Assembly: GCA_050008575.1 (NCBI GenBank)
Contig: JBEKMJ010000042.1
Span: 3,262-67,261, forward strand
DNA from: Bog-159 sp050008575
Lineage (GTDB): Bacteria > Acidobacteriota > Terriglobia > Bryobacterales > Bryobacteraceae
Direction: 5' to 3'
Length of the DNA stretch: 64,000 bases
This document shows positions 49,795-58,502 of the stretch, piece by piece. The position numbers and the translations under genes were made by a program. Positions within the stretch are counted from its first letter, which is position 1; each line of letters opens with the position of its first letter. The notes beneath the pieces are model-generated. The model saw nothing but the letters and a program-made list of their open reading frames with translations, did no database searches and was not told the DNA's origin.

Positions 49795-50394
49795 TTAACG
49801 CCGGGCAAATGCGCGGAACACCAGGCCGGCAGTCGCTACCACGATCTTGACGTCGGTGAAGACGGTGCGGCCGCGCAGGTAATCGAGATCCATGCGAAGC
49901 TTGCGATCCATTAAGTGCGTGAGGTAATAGTCGTACGCCCGGACGCCTTCCGGAATGGTCTCGGATTCGTCGCCGCTGTCCAGTTGTACTTTTCCGGTAA
50001 CGCCGGGCTTCACCGCAAGTACCACGCGCTGGCTGGGCGTGTACAGCGCCACGATCTCGGGCGACTCCGGCCGCGGTCCGACCAGTGTCATATCGCCCAG
50101 CAAGAGATTGAAGAACTGGGGCAGCTCATCGAGCTTGGTCTTCCGCAGGATGCGTCCCAGCGGCGTGACTCGTGGGTCGTTCCTGCCGGTGATGGGGCCC
50201 ATCTTCGCCGCGCCTTGTATCATGGTGCGGAATTTCCACATTTTGAATTTTCGTCCATCCAAGCCTGCCCGCCAACCGCCATAACAGGGATTGCCGGGCG
50301 ACGAGATAAAGACGGCTAGCACGATAGCCGCCAGGAGCGGGCTCAACGCGGCCAGCGCCAGCGACGCGGCGAGGATGTCGACAAACCTGCGCAT
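49795..50394 (-). CDS. Initiating undecaprenyl-phosphate sugar phosphotransferase (small monotopic PGT)
   Basis: Start ATG 50394 gives 199 aa, the size of PglC-like monotopic phosphoglycosyl transferases; the longer frame runs through hairpin R15. An N-terminal re-entrant hydrophobic helix (LAASLALAALSPLLAAIVLA) precedes the PF02397 core KMWKFRTMIQGA, RILRKTKLDELPQFFNLLLG and DMTLVGPRPE. It transfers a phospho-sugar from UDP-sugar to undecaprenyl phosphate, starting repeat-unit synthesis. The big polytopic domain of WbaP-type enzymes is absent here, while a similar four-helix domain is fused to the SDR two genes downstream. Confidence 0.93.
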   Translation of the reverse strand: MRRFVDILAASLALAALSPLLAAIVLAVFISSPGNPCYGGWRAGLDGRKFKMWKFRTMIQGAAKMGPITGRNDPRVTPLGRILRKTKLDELPQFFNLLLGDMTLVGPRPESPEIVALYTPSQRVVLAVKPGVTGKVQLDSGDESETIPEGVRAYDYYLTHLMDRKLRMDLDYLRGRTVFTDVKIVVATAGLVFRAFARR

Positions 50395-50419
50395 AGACTT
50401 GGAAAATTCCACAAACTGG

Positions 50420-50553
50420 AGGGCGGGCAATTCTGTCCGCAGCCGGCTTTCAGCCGGCCAAGGCGAGCGAAGCTCGCCTGTGTCGGCAGGAGTGCCGACA
50501 CGGCACGCACGAGTGCGTGCGCCACGAGAGCGGCCAAGATTGGCCGCCCTCCA
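50420..50553. repeat. Modular hairpin repeat R15 (cloverleaf-like)
   Basis: The ends GAGGGCGGGCAATTCTG and AAGATTGGCCGCCCTCC pair, enclosing GCCGGCTTTCAGCCGGC, GGCGAGCGAAGCTCGCC, TGTCGGCAGGAGTGCCGACA and GCACGCACGAGTGCGTGC. It lies inside the exopolysaccharide operon between a GT2 gene and the initiating transferase gene, so a terminator here would have to be overridden. Confidence 0.8.
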
Positions 50554-50557
50554 AAAT

Positions 50558-51619
50558 TCAACGCGAAATTCGCGTAAAGAAAGACTTGTTCGTAAGCGGC
50601 TGCGCCGCGCCCGGAAGAAACCAGCGGAATCCGGCGAGAAAGCCCAGACCCCACGAAAAGTGATACACGGTGAACACCGCCGGCAGATAGGGAAGGGTGG
50701 CCCAGCCGGAATGCCGGGCTGCCGCAACGGATGCGGCCGCATTGGCGGCGGCGTATGCCAGGATCAGCGCCAGCCACATGCGTCCGGCTACGGCGAATTC
50801 CCTGGGATAGGCGGCGGCCGTGACCAGGCACACCGCAAACAGCAGGATATGGGCCAGCACGAACGCCACCGGCGCCAGATGCCGCCAGGAGCCCGGCAAC
50901 CTGTGTTTCCGAACCACAGCCGCTTTCCAGAAACCGTACTGAAAGTATTGAAGGAAAAGAGCGGTCAGTGTCGCGCGGGGCGAATACCAGGACACGATCC
51001 GCGGGCTCTGCCAGATCTTCCCGCCGGCCCGGATCAAGCGCAAGTTCAATTCATCGTCCTGATTGCGTACCAGGTTCTCATCGAAAAGGCCGATGCGTTC
51101 CAGGGTTTCTTTGCGCCAGCAGCCGTAAGGCACCGTATCGATCCAGCCCTCGTAATTCTCGTCGTGAAACCTGGCGCCGGTTGAAAACGGCGAATGATAG
51201 GCGGCCGCGAAGGCGCGCGCGCGGGTCCCTTGTGTGCGGGTCCTCGCCGGACCGCCCACATTGTCCGCGCCGGTACGTTCCAATTCCGCCACGCATCGCC
51301 TGCAATAGTCCGGCGCGTAGGCCGTGTGGGCATCCATGCGGATGACGATGGCGCCGCGCGCCGCGCGAATGGCGGCGTTCAGTCCGGGCGATACCACGCG
51401 CCGCGGATTATCGATGGCGCGCAACCGCGGATCGCGCGCACCGTACTCCCGCAGAATTTCGCGCGTGCCATCGTCGCTCATGCCATCGGCGATAATCGCT
51501 TCCCATGTCATGCCGGACATATCCTGCGCCAGCAGTGAATCGAGCAACTGGCGAATGTGTCCCCGCTCGTTGCGGCAGGCCACGACGATGGTAAGCTGTA
51601 ACGGATTCCCGCCGGTCAT
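50558..51619 (-). CDS. Succinoglycan-type glycosyltransferase family 2 (ExoA-like)
   Basis: Start ATG 51619 overlaps the upstream stop (ATGA), 353 aa. GT-A core: LTIVVACRNERGHIRQLLDS, IADGMSDDGT, NPRRVVSPGLNAAIRAARG, the metal motif RMDAHTAYAPDY, and RNQDDELNLRLIRAGG. Three to four C-terminal transmembrane helices follow (HLAPVAFVLAHILLFAVCLV, AYPREFAVAGRMWLALILAY). The pattern is that of ExoA, which adds a hexose to a lipid-linked saccharide at the membrane. The last residues stop just before hairpin R15. Confidence 0.9.
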   Translation of the reverse strand: MTGGNPLQLTIVVACRNERGHIRQLLDSLLAQDMSGMTWEAIIADGMSDDGTREILREYGARDPRLRAIDNPRRVVSPGLNAAIRAARGAIVIRMDAHTAYAPDYCRRCVAELERTGADNVGGPARTRTQGTRARAFAAAYHSPFSTGARFHDENYEGWIDTVPYGCWRKETLERIGLFDENLVRNQDDELNLRLIRAGGKIWQSPRIVSWYSPRATLTALFLQYFQYGFWKAAVVRKHRLPGSWRHLAPVAFVLAHILLFAVCLVTAAAYPREFAVAGRMWLALILAYAAANAAASVAAARHSGWATLPYLPAVFTVYHFSWGLGFLAGFRWFLPGAAQPLTNKSFFTRISR

Positions 51620-52770
51620 AAACGGCTCCGCTGCCACACGGCTGGAACGCCGGTCTGGCGCCTATGGTCGTGCAATGCTTCCCGATATAAGCCGACGTAA
51701 CTTCGGCCCACCGCCTTGGCGGCAAAATGCCGCGCGACGTGCGCGCGCCCATGGTTTCCCAGCGCGCGTCCCAGTTCCGGATCGCGGAGAAGGCGCAGGA
51801 TAGCCGTAGACAAAGCGTCGGCGTCTCCGGGCTCGCACAACAATCCCGTGACGCCCGGAACAATTACTTTCGGGACGGCGCCCACCGCCGTGGCGACCAC
51901 CGGCCGGGCGGCGGCCAGCGCTTCCAGCAGACACATGGGCATCGCTTCCTTGAAGGAGGGCAGCACCACCATGTCGAGCGAGGCGTAAACGGCGGGCATG
52001 TCGTCCCGGCTTCCGGCGAACACTACTTGGGAAGCGATACCCAGCTTTTGGGCCAGGGCTTGCCATGCGGCGCGGGCGGGACCCTGGCCGGCAAACACGA
52101 ACTTCGCGTTCGGAAACACAGCCAACACCGCCTGTGCGGCGGCAAGCAGCACGGCCCCGCCTTTGTCCGGCACGAGCCGCCCGACGAACCCCACCAGCCG
52201 GCCGGAGCCGGCGCCCAGTTCCTTGCGGAGAGACGGCGCCGGTTCGAGAAATGGTTCCATGTCCACACCGTTGGGAATCGTCTTCAACTTGTGCGCCGGA
52301 ACTTTCCAGCGGCGCAGAATTTCAGCTACCGGGCCGGACGCCGTGGCGACTCGGTCAAAACGCCGCAACGCCAAGCGGTCCAGCGCGGCGTAGGCGCGCA
52401 TGCCCGGCAGCCGGCTGGGCCAGTTGTGGCACGTAGCCACCAACGCCACGCGGCCCGGCCACGCCGCCGCGCCGCCATAGATATCGGCCTTGTAACCGTG
52501 CGTATGCAATACATCCACACCGTGCGCATCCACTAAGTTCCGGATGCGTCCTACGGTCTTCCAGTCCCATCGTCCGGCGCAAAACACGCTCTCCACCCGG
52601 AGACCCAGTTGCGCCGCCCGGGTTTCCAATTCGCCGCGGTGGGAGCGCCCATCGCGGAAGACGCCCACGACGCTGCCACAGCCGAGCGCCGGCAGCGTCC
52701 GGGCCAGCGCCAGCAGCATGCTCTCGGCGCCGTAGTATCCCTCGCTGCTGATTAACTGGAGAATGTTCAC
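51616..52770 (-). CDS. Glycosyltransferase family 4
   Basis: A retaining GT-B enzyme of 384 aa: N-terminal LISSEGYYGAESMLLALART and VLHTHGYKADIYGGAA; C-terminal VGFVGRLVPDKGGAVLLAAA, FVFAGQGPARA, and the E-x7-E signature FKEAMPMCLLEALAAARPVV. It extends the lipid-linked oligosaccharide in the cytoplasm. It overlaps the downstream GT2 by ATGA and starts 38 bases after the deacetylase stop. The donor sugar is unknown. Confidence 0.9.
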   Translation of the reverse strand: MNILQLISSEGYYGAESMLLALARTLPALGCGSVVGVFRDGRSHRGELETRAAQLGLRVESVFCAGRWDWKTVGRIRNLVDAHGVDVLHTHGYKADIYGGAAAWPGRVALVATCHNWPSRLPGMRAYAALDRLALRRFDRVATASGPVAEILRRWKVPAHKLKTIPNGVDMEPFLEPAPSLRKELGAGSGRLVGFVGRLVPDKGGAVLLAAAQAVLAVFPNAKFVFAGQGPARAAWQALAQKLGIASQVVFAGSRDDMPAVYASLDMVVLPSFKEAMPMCLLEALAAARPVVATAVGAVPKVIVPGVTGLLCEPGDADALSTAILRLLRDPELGRALGNHGRAHVARHFAAKAVGRSYVGLYREALHDHRRQTGVPAVWQRSRL

Positions 52771-52808
52771 AGGGTGCTTCTATTCCTGAATTGAAAGACA
52801 GGTTCGGC

Positions 52809-53855
52809 TTAGACTTCGCTGAGGACCGGCTCCGGGGGCGCTTTCACCGCGACCCGCCGTTCGGCCCGCATCGCGCGCCAAGCCCGCCAGAACACGGTGT
52901 ATTGGAACATGGCCGGAGAGAACCGGCCCGTCCAGCCCACCACGTTCGCTTCACACACGTTGACCCGCGGGATGGCCATGCGATCCGTATCGCGGGTCCA
53001 GGCGCCTCTCTGGGTGGTGAACGCGGCGGCGAAACCCTCTTCCGCCAGCATCCGCCGGGTGGCCGCGGAGGCGTTCCCATTCGGATAAGCGAATAAGCCG
53101 CAGGAACGGTACAACGCCGCTTCTATGGCGTGTTTGGAGTCGCAAACTTCCCGCCGGGCGGTCCGCGCGGGCACCGTCGTCAGGATCTGGTGGGTATGTG
53201 TGTGACAGCCGATCGTGACACCGGCCGCATACATCTCCCGAAGGTCGTCCCACGATACGGTCCGGTCGCCATCGTATTCCAGTTGGCCGTCGACGGGCGC
53301 ATGCAGCGCGTAAAGCCGGGCGATATACTCCTGGCGGCGTTCCGTGGAGTACGTCTTCAAAGTCTCTATGCGCGACTCGATGTCCGCGCCGGAAGCCGGT
53401 GGGGAGGCCTTCCCCAGCAATGAAGCGATCAGCTCGGGCCAGAATGGAAGTGTGCGTCCGATCAGCCCGGGACAGACAAAAGCCGTCGCCGGGATGCGGT
53501 TCTCGCGCATGACTGGCAGCGCATTCGTGTAGTTATCCTTCCAGCCGTCGTCGAATGTGAACATGACGCGCAGCTTGCCTGCCGCAGGTTCGATGGCCCG
53601 GGCGAAATCCACCGCTTGGTATTGCCCGGCTACGTGCGCGCTCAAGCTTTCGAACGTGCGGCGGCGCACAACGATACCGGGCAGGCTGCAGGTGAGCTGG
53701 AATTCGGCATCGTCCAGGACGCGATGGAACGTCAATACCATCACCGCCCCGCGCCGGCGCAACTGGCGCTTCGCCCACCACAAACATCCGCTGGCTTGCA
53801 ACAGGCCAGCCCACAGTCGCCGCAGCCGCGGGCGGGCTTTTCCCGGGAGGTTCAT
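52809..53855 (-). CDS. Polysaccharide deacetylase (NodB/CE4), exopolysaccharide operon
   Basis: A 348-aa CE4 protein. The N-terminal part (AVMVLTFHRVLDD, IVVRRRTFESLSAHVAG) is typical of deacetylases in EPS operons. Motif 1 is RVMFTFDDGWKDNY and motif 2 is IGCHTHTHQILTTV; a later YPNGNASAATRRMLAEEGF matches motif 4-5. It removes acetyl groups from a sugar of the repeat unit. No clear cleavable signal is seen, although an N-terminal basic segment may associate with the membrane. The start overlaps the upstream kinase stop by ATGA. The region 3 operon carries a different CE4 enzyme. Confidence 0.88.
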   Translation of the reverse strand: MNLPGKARPRLRRLWAGLLQASGCLWWAKRQLRRRGAVMVLTFHRVLDDAEFQLTCSLPGIVVRRRTFESLSAHVAGQYQAVDFARAIEPAAGKLRVMFTFDDGWKDNYTNALPVMRENRIPATAFVCPGLIGRTLPFWPELIASLLGKASPPASGADIESRIETLKTYSTERRQEYIARLYALHAPVDGQLEYDGDRTVSWDDLREMYAAGVTIGCHTHTHQILTTVPARTARREVCDSKHAIEAALYRSCGLFAYPNGNASAATRRMLAEEGFAAAFTTQRGAWTRDTDRMAIPRVNVCEANVVGWTGRFSPAMFQYTVFWRAWRAMRAERRVAVKAPPEPVLSEV

Positions 53856-54886
53856 GGCTTGGCCGCCTTAGGTCCTTCTTTATTCCGCGAACTGTTCTGG
53901 TAATAGCGGTCGCTGGGCGTTTCGCGCTTCCAGAGGAACCAATCTTCCACGTCGTTGATGAGAACTCCGGTCAGCTTGCCTTTTACCTTGGCCAGGGCGC
54001 CCGTCAGTAGAGACCGGCTGGTGTGGTCGGGACGCACCACCAAAACCACTCCGTCGCAATGCGCGGCGATTAGATCGTAGTCCGCCACGGCTTCCACCGG
54101 AGGAGAGTCCACGATCGTGCGGCGGAACTCTTCCCGCAACCGGGCCAGCAGCCCGCGCCAGTTGGAGGAGTCCAGTAACTCGCTCGGATTCCCCTCCGCC
54201 AGACCGGCGGGCAAGACATAGAAGTTGGGCAATTGCTCCACGCGGAGCATGGCATCTTCCAGCGCGCACACGCCCGAAAGCACCTCCGCCAGACCCGGCG
54301 CCCTGGGTATGCCCAGGCGCTCATGAACCTTGGAGAGGCGCAGGTCCGCATCCACCAGGATGACTTTATCCTCGCTCTTGTGCGCCAGCGCCGCCGCCAG
54401 ATTCACCGCCGTGACGGTCTTTCCATCGCCCATGCCGGGACTCGCGACCACCGTGATCGACGATCCCGAAAGCTGGTGGAAGATTCTGGTGCGGACGATT
54501 CTGTATTCCTCGGCGGCGCGGCGGTCTTCTCGTTTTGGCGATAGCAGAGGACTGGAGTCTGAAAGCCGAAACGACACCTGCCGGATCCCGGGCTTCGCCT
54601 GCCCATCGGCCAGACCGGGAACTCCCTGCATCTCATGCGCATCGGGCCAGAACTCCTGCGGCGGTTGCGGTCTATCTCCGTGGTCTACGCGTTGGGGCAA
54701 TTGGACCACGGGAGGCATTTCGAAGATGGGTTCCACTACAGACGCCGCCGCGCCGCGCCTGCCGTGGAATGGCCGCACATCGGGCGCGCGTGCGGCAGGC
54801 GCCTCGCGTACCTCGTCCAGGCATTGCAGGACCAGCTCCGGGATGTCGCCGTTGGCGGCCTTCAATGCATTCAGAATCTTGCCCAT
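53852..54886 (-). CDS. CpsD/CapB-type BY-kinase-like ATPase
   Basis: A 344-aa P-loop protein of the bacterial tyrosine kinase class: Walker A VASPGMGDGKTVTA at about 148-160, Walker A' VILVDADLRLSKVH, Walker B RRTIVDSPPVEA, and DGVVLVVRPDHTSRSL. It pairs with the Wzz-type protein two genes upstream to control chain length and export. The C-terminus has only one Tyr pair (SDRYYQNSS) instead of the usual multi-tyrosine cluster, so autophosphorylation may be reduced. A 115-residue N-terminal extension without assigned domain precedes the catalytic part. Confidence 0.88.
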   Translation of the reverse strand: MGKILNALKAANGDIPELVLQCLDEVREAPAARAPDVRPFHGRRGAAASVVEPIFEMPPVVQLPQRVDHGDRPQPPQEFWPDAHEMQGVPGLADGQAKPGIRQVSFRLSDSSPLLSPKREDRRAAEEYRIVRTRIFHQLSGSSITVVASPGMGDGKTVTAVNLAAALAHKSEDKVILVDADLRLSKVHERLGIPRAPGLAEVLSGVCALEDAMLRVEQLPNFYVLPAGLAEGNPSELLDSSNWRGLLARLREEFRRTIVDSPPVEAVADYDLIAAHCDGVVLVVRPDHTSRSLLTGALAKVKGKLTGVLINDVEDWFLWKRETPSDRYYQNSSRNKEGPKAAKP

Positions 54887-54913
54887 GGTGTCAACCTCTA
54901 CTCAATCGGCCGC

Positions 54914-55813
54914 TTACCGGCCGGACGCAGTTAGCTTGTTTCGCGCCGAAATTGCCTGGACATCGTCGATCGGTTCAGAACCCTGGATGACTTCCGCCGC
55001 GCCGTCGAGCAAATCGAGTTCCACGCAACTCTGGCTCACGTGACTGGCCTCCACCACCCGGCTCTGCTCTCCAAAGGCCGCCATCAGCGCGTTATCGCAG
55101 ACCACGTTGATCAGGCGGGGAATGCCTTGCGACACGCGGGCCGCGAGTTCCACGGCCTGCGGCGAGAAGGGCGCACGCTGGCGGCCGCCGGCCCGTGCCC
55201 ACCTGCAAGCGATATACCGGCCAACCTCCGCCGCCGCCAAAGGCCGCAGCGACACGCGCAGCGACACGCGTTGCTTCAATTGCACGCAATCGTCGCGGTT
55301 CATGGTCGCGGCGAGCTCATTCTGGCCCGCGAGAATAATCTGCAGCAACTTTTCGGACCGTCTTTCCAGGTTGCCCAGCAGCCGCACTTCCTCGAGCGCC
55401 TCCGTGCTCAGTTTATGGGCTTCATCCACGATCAGGGCCGCGATCCTGCCTTCCGCCTGCGTTTGCAGCAGGTGTTTCTCCAAGCGCGCCAGCCGCTGCG
55501 GCTTGCCGGCCGGAACCTCGCGCATGCCGAGGCCCAACAGAACTGTCTCCAGGAACTCGGCGCTGCTGAAGGTGGGGTTGACGATGGATGCAAACTGGAC
55601 GCGGCTGGGAGGCAGCCCCAAAACAGCGCGCGCCAGCAGGGTCGTTTTTCCCGTGCCCGCGTGCCCCAGCAGAAGGATCAGTCCTTTTCGCTCCAGCAGT
55701 CCGTAACATAGCACCGCCAACGCTTCGCGGTGCGCATCCGTGAAGTACAGCATCGACGGATCCGACGTCAGACTAAAGGGCTTTTTCTTCAGACCAAACG
55801 ACTCGAGATACAT
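54914..55813 (-). CDS. ExeA/GspA-like AAA+ ATPase
   Basis: A 299-aa AAA ATPase beginning MYLESFGLKKKPFSLTSDPS, the hallmark of the ExeA/XrtA-associated ATPase group. Walker A is GHAGTGKTTL (50-59), Walker B ALIVDEAHKLS, sensor IILAGQNELAA, and the C-terminal helical lid ISQ-like segment RVSQGIPRLINVVCDNALMA. Such ATPases occur in exopolysaccharide operons next to Wzz and tyrosine kinase proteins and are thought to energise or organise export. There is no peptidoglycan-binding tail. No exosortase is visible in the window. The gene follows the Wzz-type gene by six bases. Confidence 0.88.
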   Translation of the reverse strand: MYLESFGLKKKPFSLTSDPSMLYFTDAHREALAVLCYGLLERKGLILLLGHAGTGKTTLLARAVLGLPPSRVQFASIVNPTFSSAEFLETVLLGLGMREVPAGKPQRLARLEKHLLQTQAEGRIAALIVDEAHKLSTEALEEVRLLGNLERRSEKLLQIILAGQNELAATMNRDDCVQLKQRVSLRVSLRPLAAAEVGRYIACRWARAGGRQRAPFSPQAVELAARVSQGIPRLINVVCDNALMAAFGEQSRVVEASHVSQSCVELDLLDGAAEVIQGSEPIDDVQAISARNKLTASGR

Positions 55814-55819
55814 AATGGC

Positions 55820-57388
55820 TCAGACCTGCGGATTGTCGACCAGCATCTTTGGCACCCTGCCCAGAACCACCGTGCCGGCGGGCAGTTCCCATTCGCCCAG
55901 AAACACGTTCCGTCCGGTCTCCAACAGAAACGCGATGCCGGCCGCCAGGGCCAGCGACAGCAGCACTCCGCCGGCCATGAACACCGGCAGATTCGGCGAT
56001 GCCGGCTTCTCCGGGACGCGCGCGACATCCAGCATCACGAAACGTTCCGCCTTTTGCCAGCGTTCCATGTTCGCCGCCATTTCCGCCGCCAGCTTCTTGT
56101 CCAGCAGCGACTTGTAGTTCGCCTTGCTGGCTTCATAGTCGCGCGTCAGGCTGGCCAGTTGCTGCTCCCGCATGGGCAGCTTGTCCATCCGGCTTTGGAC
56201 GGCGCCGACATCGCGCAACACCCTTTCCCGGCGCTTCTCAAGCTCGCCGATTTCGCGGTCCGTCAGAGCGATCTGCTGCTTCAGGCTGGCGGCCTTCTCT
56301 TTCTCGGTCACCAGTGCAGGGTCGCTATTGGCCGGGGGCGCCGCGGTTGACCCATTCTTGTTATTGGAAGCCGCGGCAGCGCCCGCGTTGGCGTCCGCTT
56401 CATCGTGCACCGCCTTCTCCAGCCCCGCCTGTTCCTGCAGCAGCGACTGCACGTCCGGGTAGCTGTCCCGGTAGCGCAGCCGAAGATCGCGAAGCTTGGC
56501 GCGCACACGCTCCAGGTCCGCGCGCGGTCCCTGCGGAGCGGGCTGTCCTGGCTCGGCCGCCAAAGTGGAGGAGGAATCCTGCGTGGCCCGCCGCCGGGCC
56601 AGGTCCCGCAGCCGGTTGACGCTGTCCTCGGCCATCGCCAGCGAACCGGCCAGGATCAGCTTGTTTTGCTGGGCCCTCCCGATGGAGTCCTGGATGCCCA
56701 ATAACTCCGCTTTGTTCTGTCCGTTGGCCGCCAACATCCCGATCTCTTGCTCGGGCAATTCACCGTTGTAAGTGGTCTTGAATTCACGGAGCTTGGCTTC
56801 CTGCTCCTGCAGGTTCGTCTTGGCGGTGTCGAGCTGGCTCTCCAGAAACTGGGATGTGCCGTTGGCTTCCTGCTCGCGTTCGCGCAGATTCTCGGTAATG
56901 AAGAAGTTGCCGACCCGATTGGCGACCTCGGCGGCGACCTTCGGCGAAAACGCGCGGTACGACACGCGGAAGGCGCCCGGCCGGTTCGCGCTCCATCCCC
57001 GCTCCAGACCGATGGCGATGTCGTGGCGCATGGCTTCCAGAGTTTCCGCCCGCGTGCGCGTTTTTCGCAGCGCGGGATAAAGGTTCAATTCCTGGATCAA
57101 GGTCCAAAGCCGCTCGCGGCTGAGCACTTGCTGCTTAAGTTCGTCGAGCCGCGCTTCCAGTCCGGTCTGCACCGTGGACACCACGAAGTTCTCCGGAATC
57201 TTTTGCGATTCCACCAGAATCAGCGCGTCCGAAATGTAGACCCGCGGCAGACTGCAGACCACCAGCAAGCTGCCCGCGATGCCCGCCGCCCACAGCACCG
57301 CAATGAACGCCTTCCACTTCCACAGCGCCCGTATTATCGAGCGCGGCGACATCGCCGAATTGCCGACCTGAATTTGAAGCACGCTCAT
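55820..57388 (-). CDS. Wzz/GumC-type polysaccharide co-polymerase
   Basis: Start ATG 57388 overlaps the NusG-like stop by ATGA (522 aa); the longer frame lies inside that gene. Architecture is that of PCP proteins: first transmembrane helix near residue 30-50 (AFIAVLWAAGIAGSLLVVCS), a Wzz domain, a long periplasmic coiled coil (about 170-450, including ERVRAKLRDLRLRYRDSYPD), and a second helix near 478-500 (PVFMAGGVLLSLALAAGIAF). It sets chain length and links synthesis to export. The kinase-type ATPase is encoded separately, as in Gram-positive-like two-protein systems. Confidence 0.92.
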   Translation of the reverse strand: MSVLQIQVGNSAMSPRSIIRALWKWKAFIAVLWAAGIAGSLLVVCSLPRVYISDALILVESQKIPENFVVSTVQTGLEARLDELKQQVLSRERLWTLIQELNLYPALRKTRTRAETLEAMRHDIAIGLERGWSANRPGAFRVSYRAFSPKVAAEVANRVGNFFITENLREREQEANGTSQFLESQLDTAKTNLQEQEAKLREFKTTYNGELPEQEIGMLAANGQNKAELLGIQDSIGRAQQNKLILAGSLAMAEDSVNRLRDLARRRATQDSSSTLAAEPGQPAPQGPRADLERVRAKLRDLRLRYRDSYPDVQSLLQEQAGLEKAVHDEADANAGAAAASNNKNGSTAAPPANSDPALVTEKEKAASLKQQIALTDREIGELEKRRERVLRDVGAVQSRMDKLPMREQQLASLTRDYEASKANYKSLLDKKLAAEMAANMERWQKAERFVMLDVARVPEKPASPNLPVFMAGGVLLSLALAAGIAFLLETGRNVFLGEWELPAGTVVLGRVPKMLVDNPQV

Positions 57389-57918
57389 GCCGCGGTACAC
57401 TCCCTGCCTATCGCGTAAGCCGGTTTCGAAGGCTGCGCCCAATCGCTCTCGATTTCCACCGTTACGGAACGCCGCAGCATCTCCACCGATACCACCAGGC
57501 GGCTGCGATTCTTAGCGGCGATTACCATACCCTCCACCCCGGCCAATGGCCCTCGATTGATGTATACGAACTGCCCAGCCTTGAGAAACGGCCAGGGCGC
57601 CACCGGCAAACCCGACTCGATCATCTTCCGGATCGCGGCGATTTCGCTTTCCGGTACCGGCGCGGCGCACTTGCCTACGCCCACGATCGAGGCTACGCCG
57701 GGCGTGTTCAACAAAGGCACGCGCTGCCGCAGGTCCATCCGGCAAAACAAATACCCCGGAAAGAGGGCGCACTCGACGACCTTCGTGCGGTCCGACCAAC
57801 GGCGCTTCGCCACATATGCCGGCAAGAGAACTTCGTAGTCCTTTTGGCGCAGGCTCTGGGCCACGATCCGTTCGAAATTGCTGCGCACCGCGACCGCGTA
57901 CCAGGCAACCTCGATCAT
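57385..57918 (-). CDS. NusG-family operon-specific antiterminator (RfaH/LoaP-like)
   Basis: A 177-aa NusG paralogue. The NGN domain is visible (WYAVAVRSNFERIVAQSLRQ, LLPAYVAKRRWSDRTKVVEC, LFPGYLFCRMDL, TPGVASIVGVG) with a C-terminal KOW domain (KAGQFVYINRGPLAGVEGMV). Specialised NusG proteins of the RfaH and LoaP type travel with RNA polymerase and suppress termination in long polysaccharide operons. This gene is second in a 20-kb, 17-gene operon that contains an internal hairpin block (R15), and overlaps both neighbours by ATGA. The conserved 25-base leader block is a candidate loading site; that link is inference. Confidence 0.88.
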   Translation of the reverse strand: MIEVAWYAVAVRSNFERIVAQSLRQKDYEVLLPAYVAKRRWSDRTKVVECALFPGYLFCRMDLRQRVPLLNTPGVASIVGVGKCAAPVPESEIAAIRKMIESGLPVAPWPFLKAGQFVYINRGPLAGVEGMVIAAKNRSRLVVSVEMLRRSVTVEIESDWAQPSKPAYAIGRECTAA

Positions 57919-58238
57919 CGTGCGTTCCTCTGCAGTTCCTTTTCCAGCACGGCGTCCAGCTTCTTATTGCTCACCACTTCGGTGAGGACTTGGATCGTTC
58001 CCGACAATCCCGCAATCAATCCGCTCAGCGCGGTCACTCGCTCGGTCAATCCGGAAAGAGTATAGCCGCGCTCTTCGGCAACCAGGATCTCCAGCCCGGA
58101 GCGCGCCAGGTCCGATATGCTGCGCACCCCTTGCGACCGGCAGAATGCCATGTACCTTTCAAATTCCGCTTCACTAACGCGAAAATAGACGACTTTTGTC
58201 CGGCTTCGAGTCAAATTCATTGCAGCCCCGCATTTCAT
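57915..58238 (-). CDS. Ribbon-helix-helix-like small protein, first gene of EPS operon
   Basis: A 107-aa protein with a basic N-terminus and a strand-helix-helix pattern (RTKVVYFRVSEAEFERYMAF, RSISDLARSGLEILVAE) resembling ribbon-helix-helix DNA-binding proteins, followed by a hydrophobic/amphipathic helical region (LSGLTERVTALSGLIAGLSG) that may oligomerise. Two starts are possible: ATG 58238 or ATG 58220 (MNLTRSRTKVVYF), the latter six bases after GGGG and giving a more typical N-terminus. It overlaps the NusG-like gene by ATGA. It could autoregulate the operon by binding the shared promoter elements; not shown by the sequence itself. Confidence 0.65.
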   Translation of the reverse strand: MKCGAAMNLTRSRTKVVYFRVSEAEFERYMAFCRSQGVRSISDLARSGLEILVAEERGYTLSGLTERVTALSGLIAGLSGTIQVLTEVVSNKKLDAVLEKELQRNAR

Positions 58239-58323
58239 GCCCGATAGGTCGAGCGCTTTTTATTTCTTATATTCAAACCGTCGGTCCACTCTGTTTATTA
58301 AGGTGTTATTTGTAAGGATCAGG

Positions 58324-58502
58324 GCAGCCTTCGGCCCTTTCTGTCACATGAACTGTTGTTTTCTGAGTTCCGCGGGTCAGGCGCGCGGTGGTGGCTGAAC
58401 CTGTATCATCGCCGACTTTATTACAGTTGTCAATGAGCCTCTGCAAGTTGCCAAGTACCTTGCCTCCTATGGTTTGGAGTCCTAGTACGAATGTGCCTTG
58501 TG
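58324..58502 (-). promoter_or_regulatory. Promoter-leader element, copy B (exopolysaccharide operon)
   Basis: On the minus strand: -35 TTGACA (58428-58433), 17-base spacer, -10 GATGAT (58405-58410), predicted start near 58398. A 25-base block (58324-58348) is identical to copy A at 37799-37823. Flanking bases in copy B extend its hairpin to AGGGC...GCCCT. Upstream conserved words include GTACTAGGA and GGAGGC. The leader to the first start codon is about 160 bases. Confidence 0.72.

Noticed and set aside
54914..55813. Exosortase/PEP-CTERM system suggested by the XrtA-associated-type ATPase
   Set aside because: No exosortase gene and no PEP-CTERM tails on the secreted proteins of the window.
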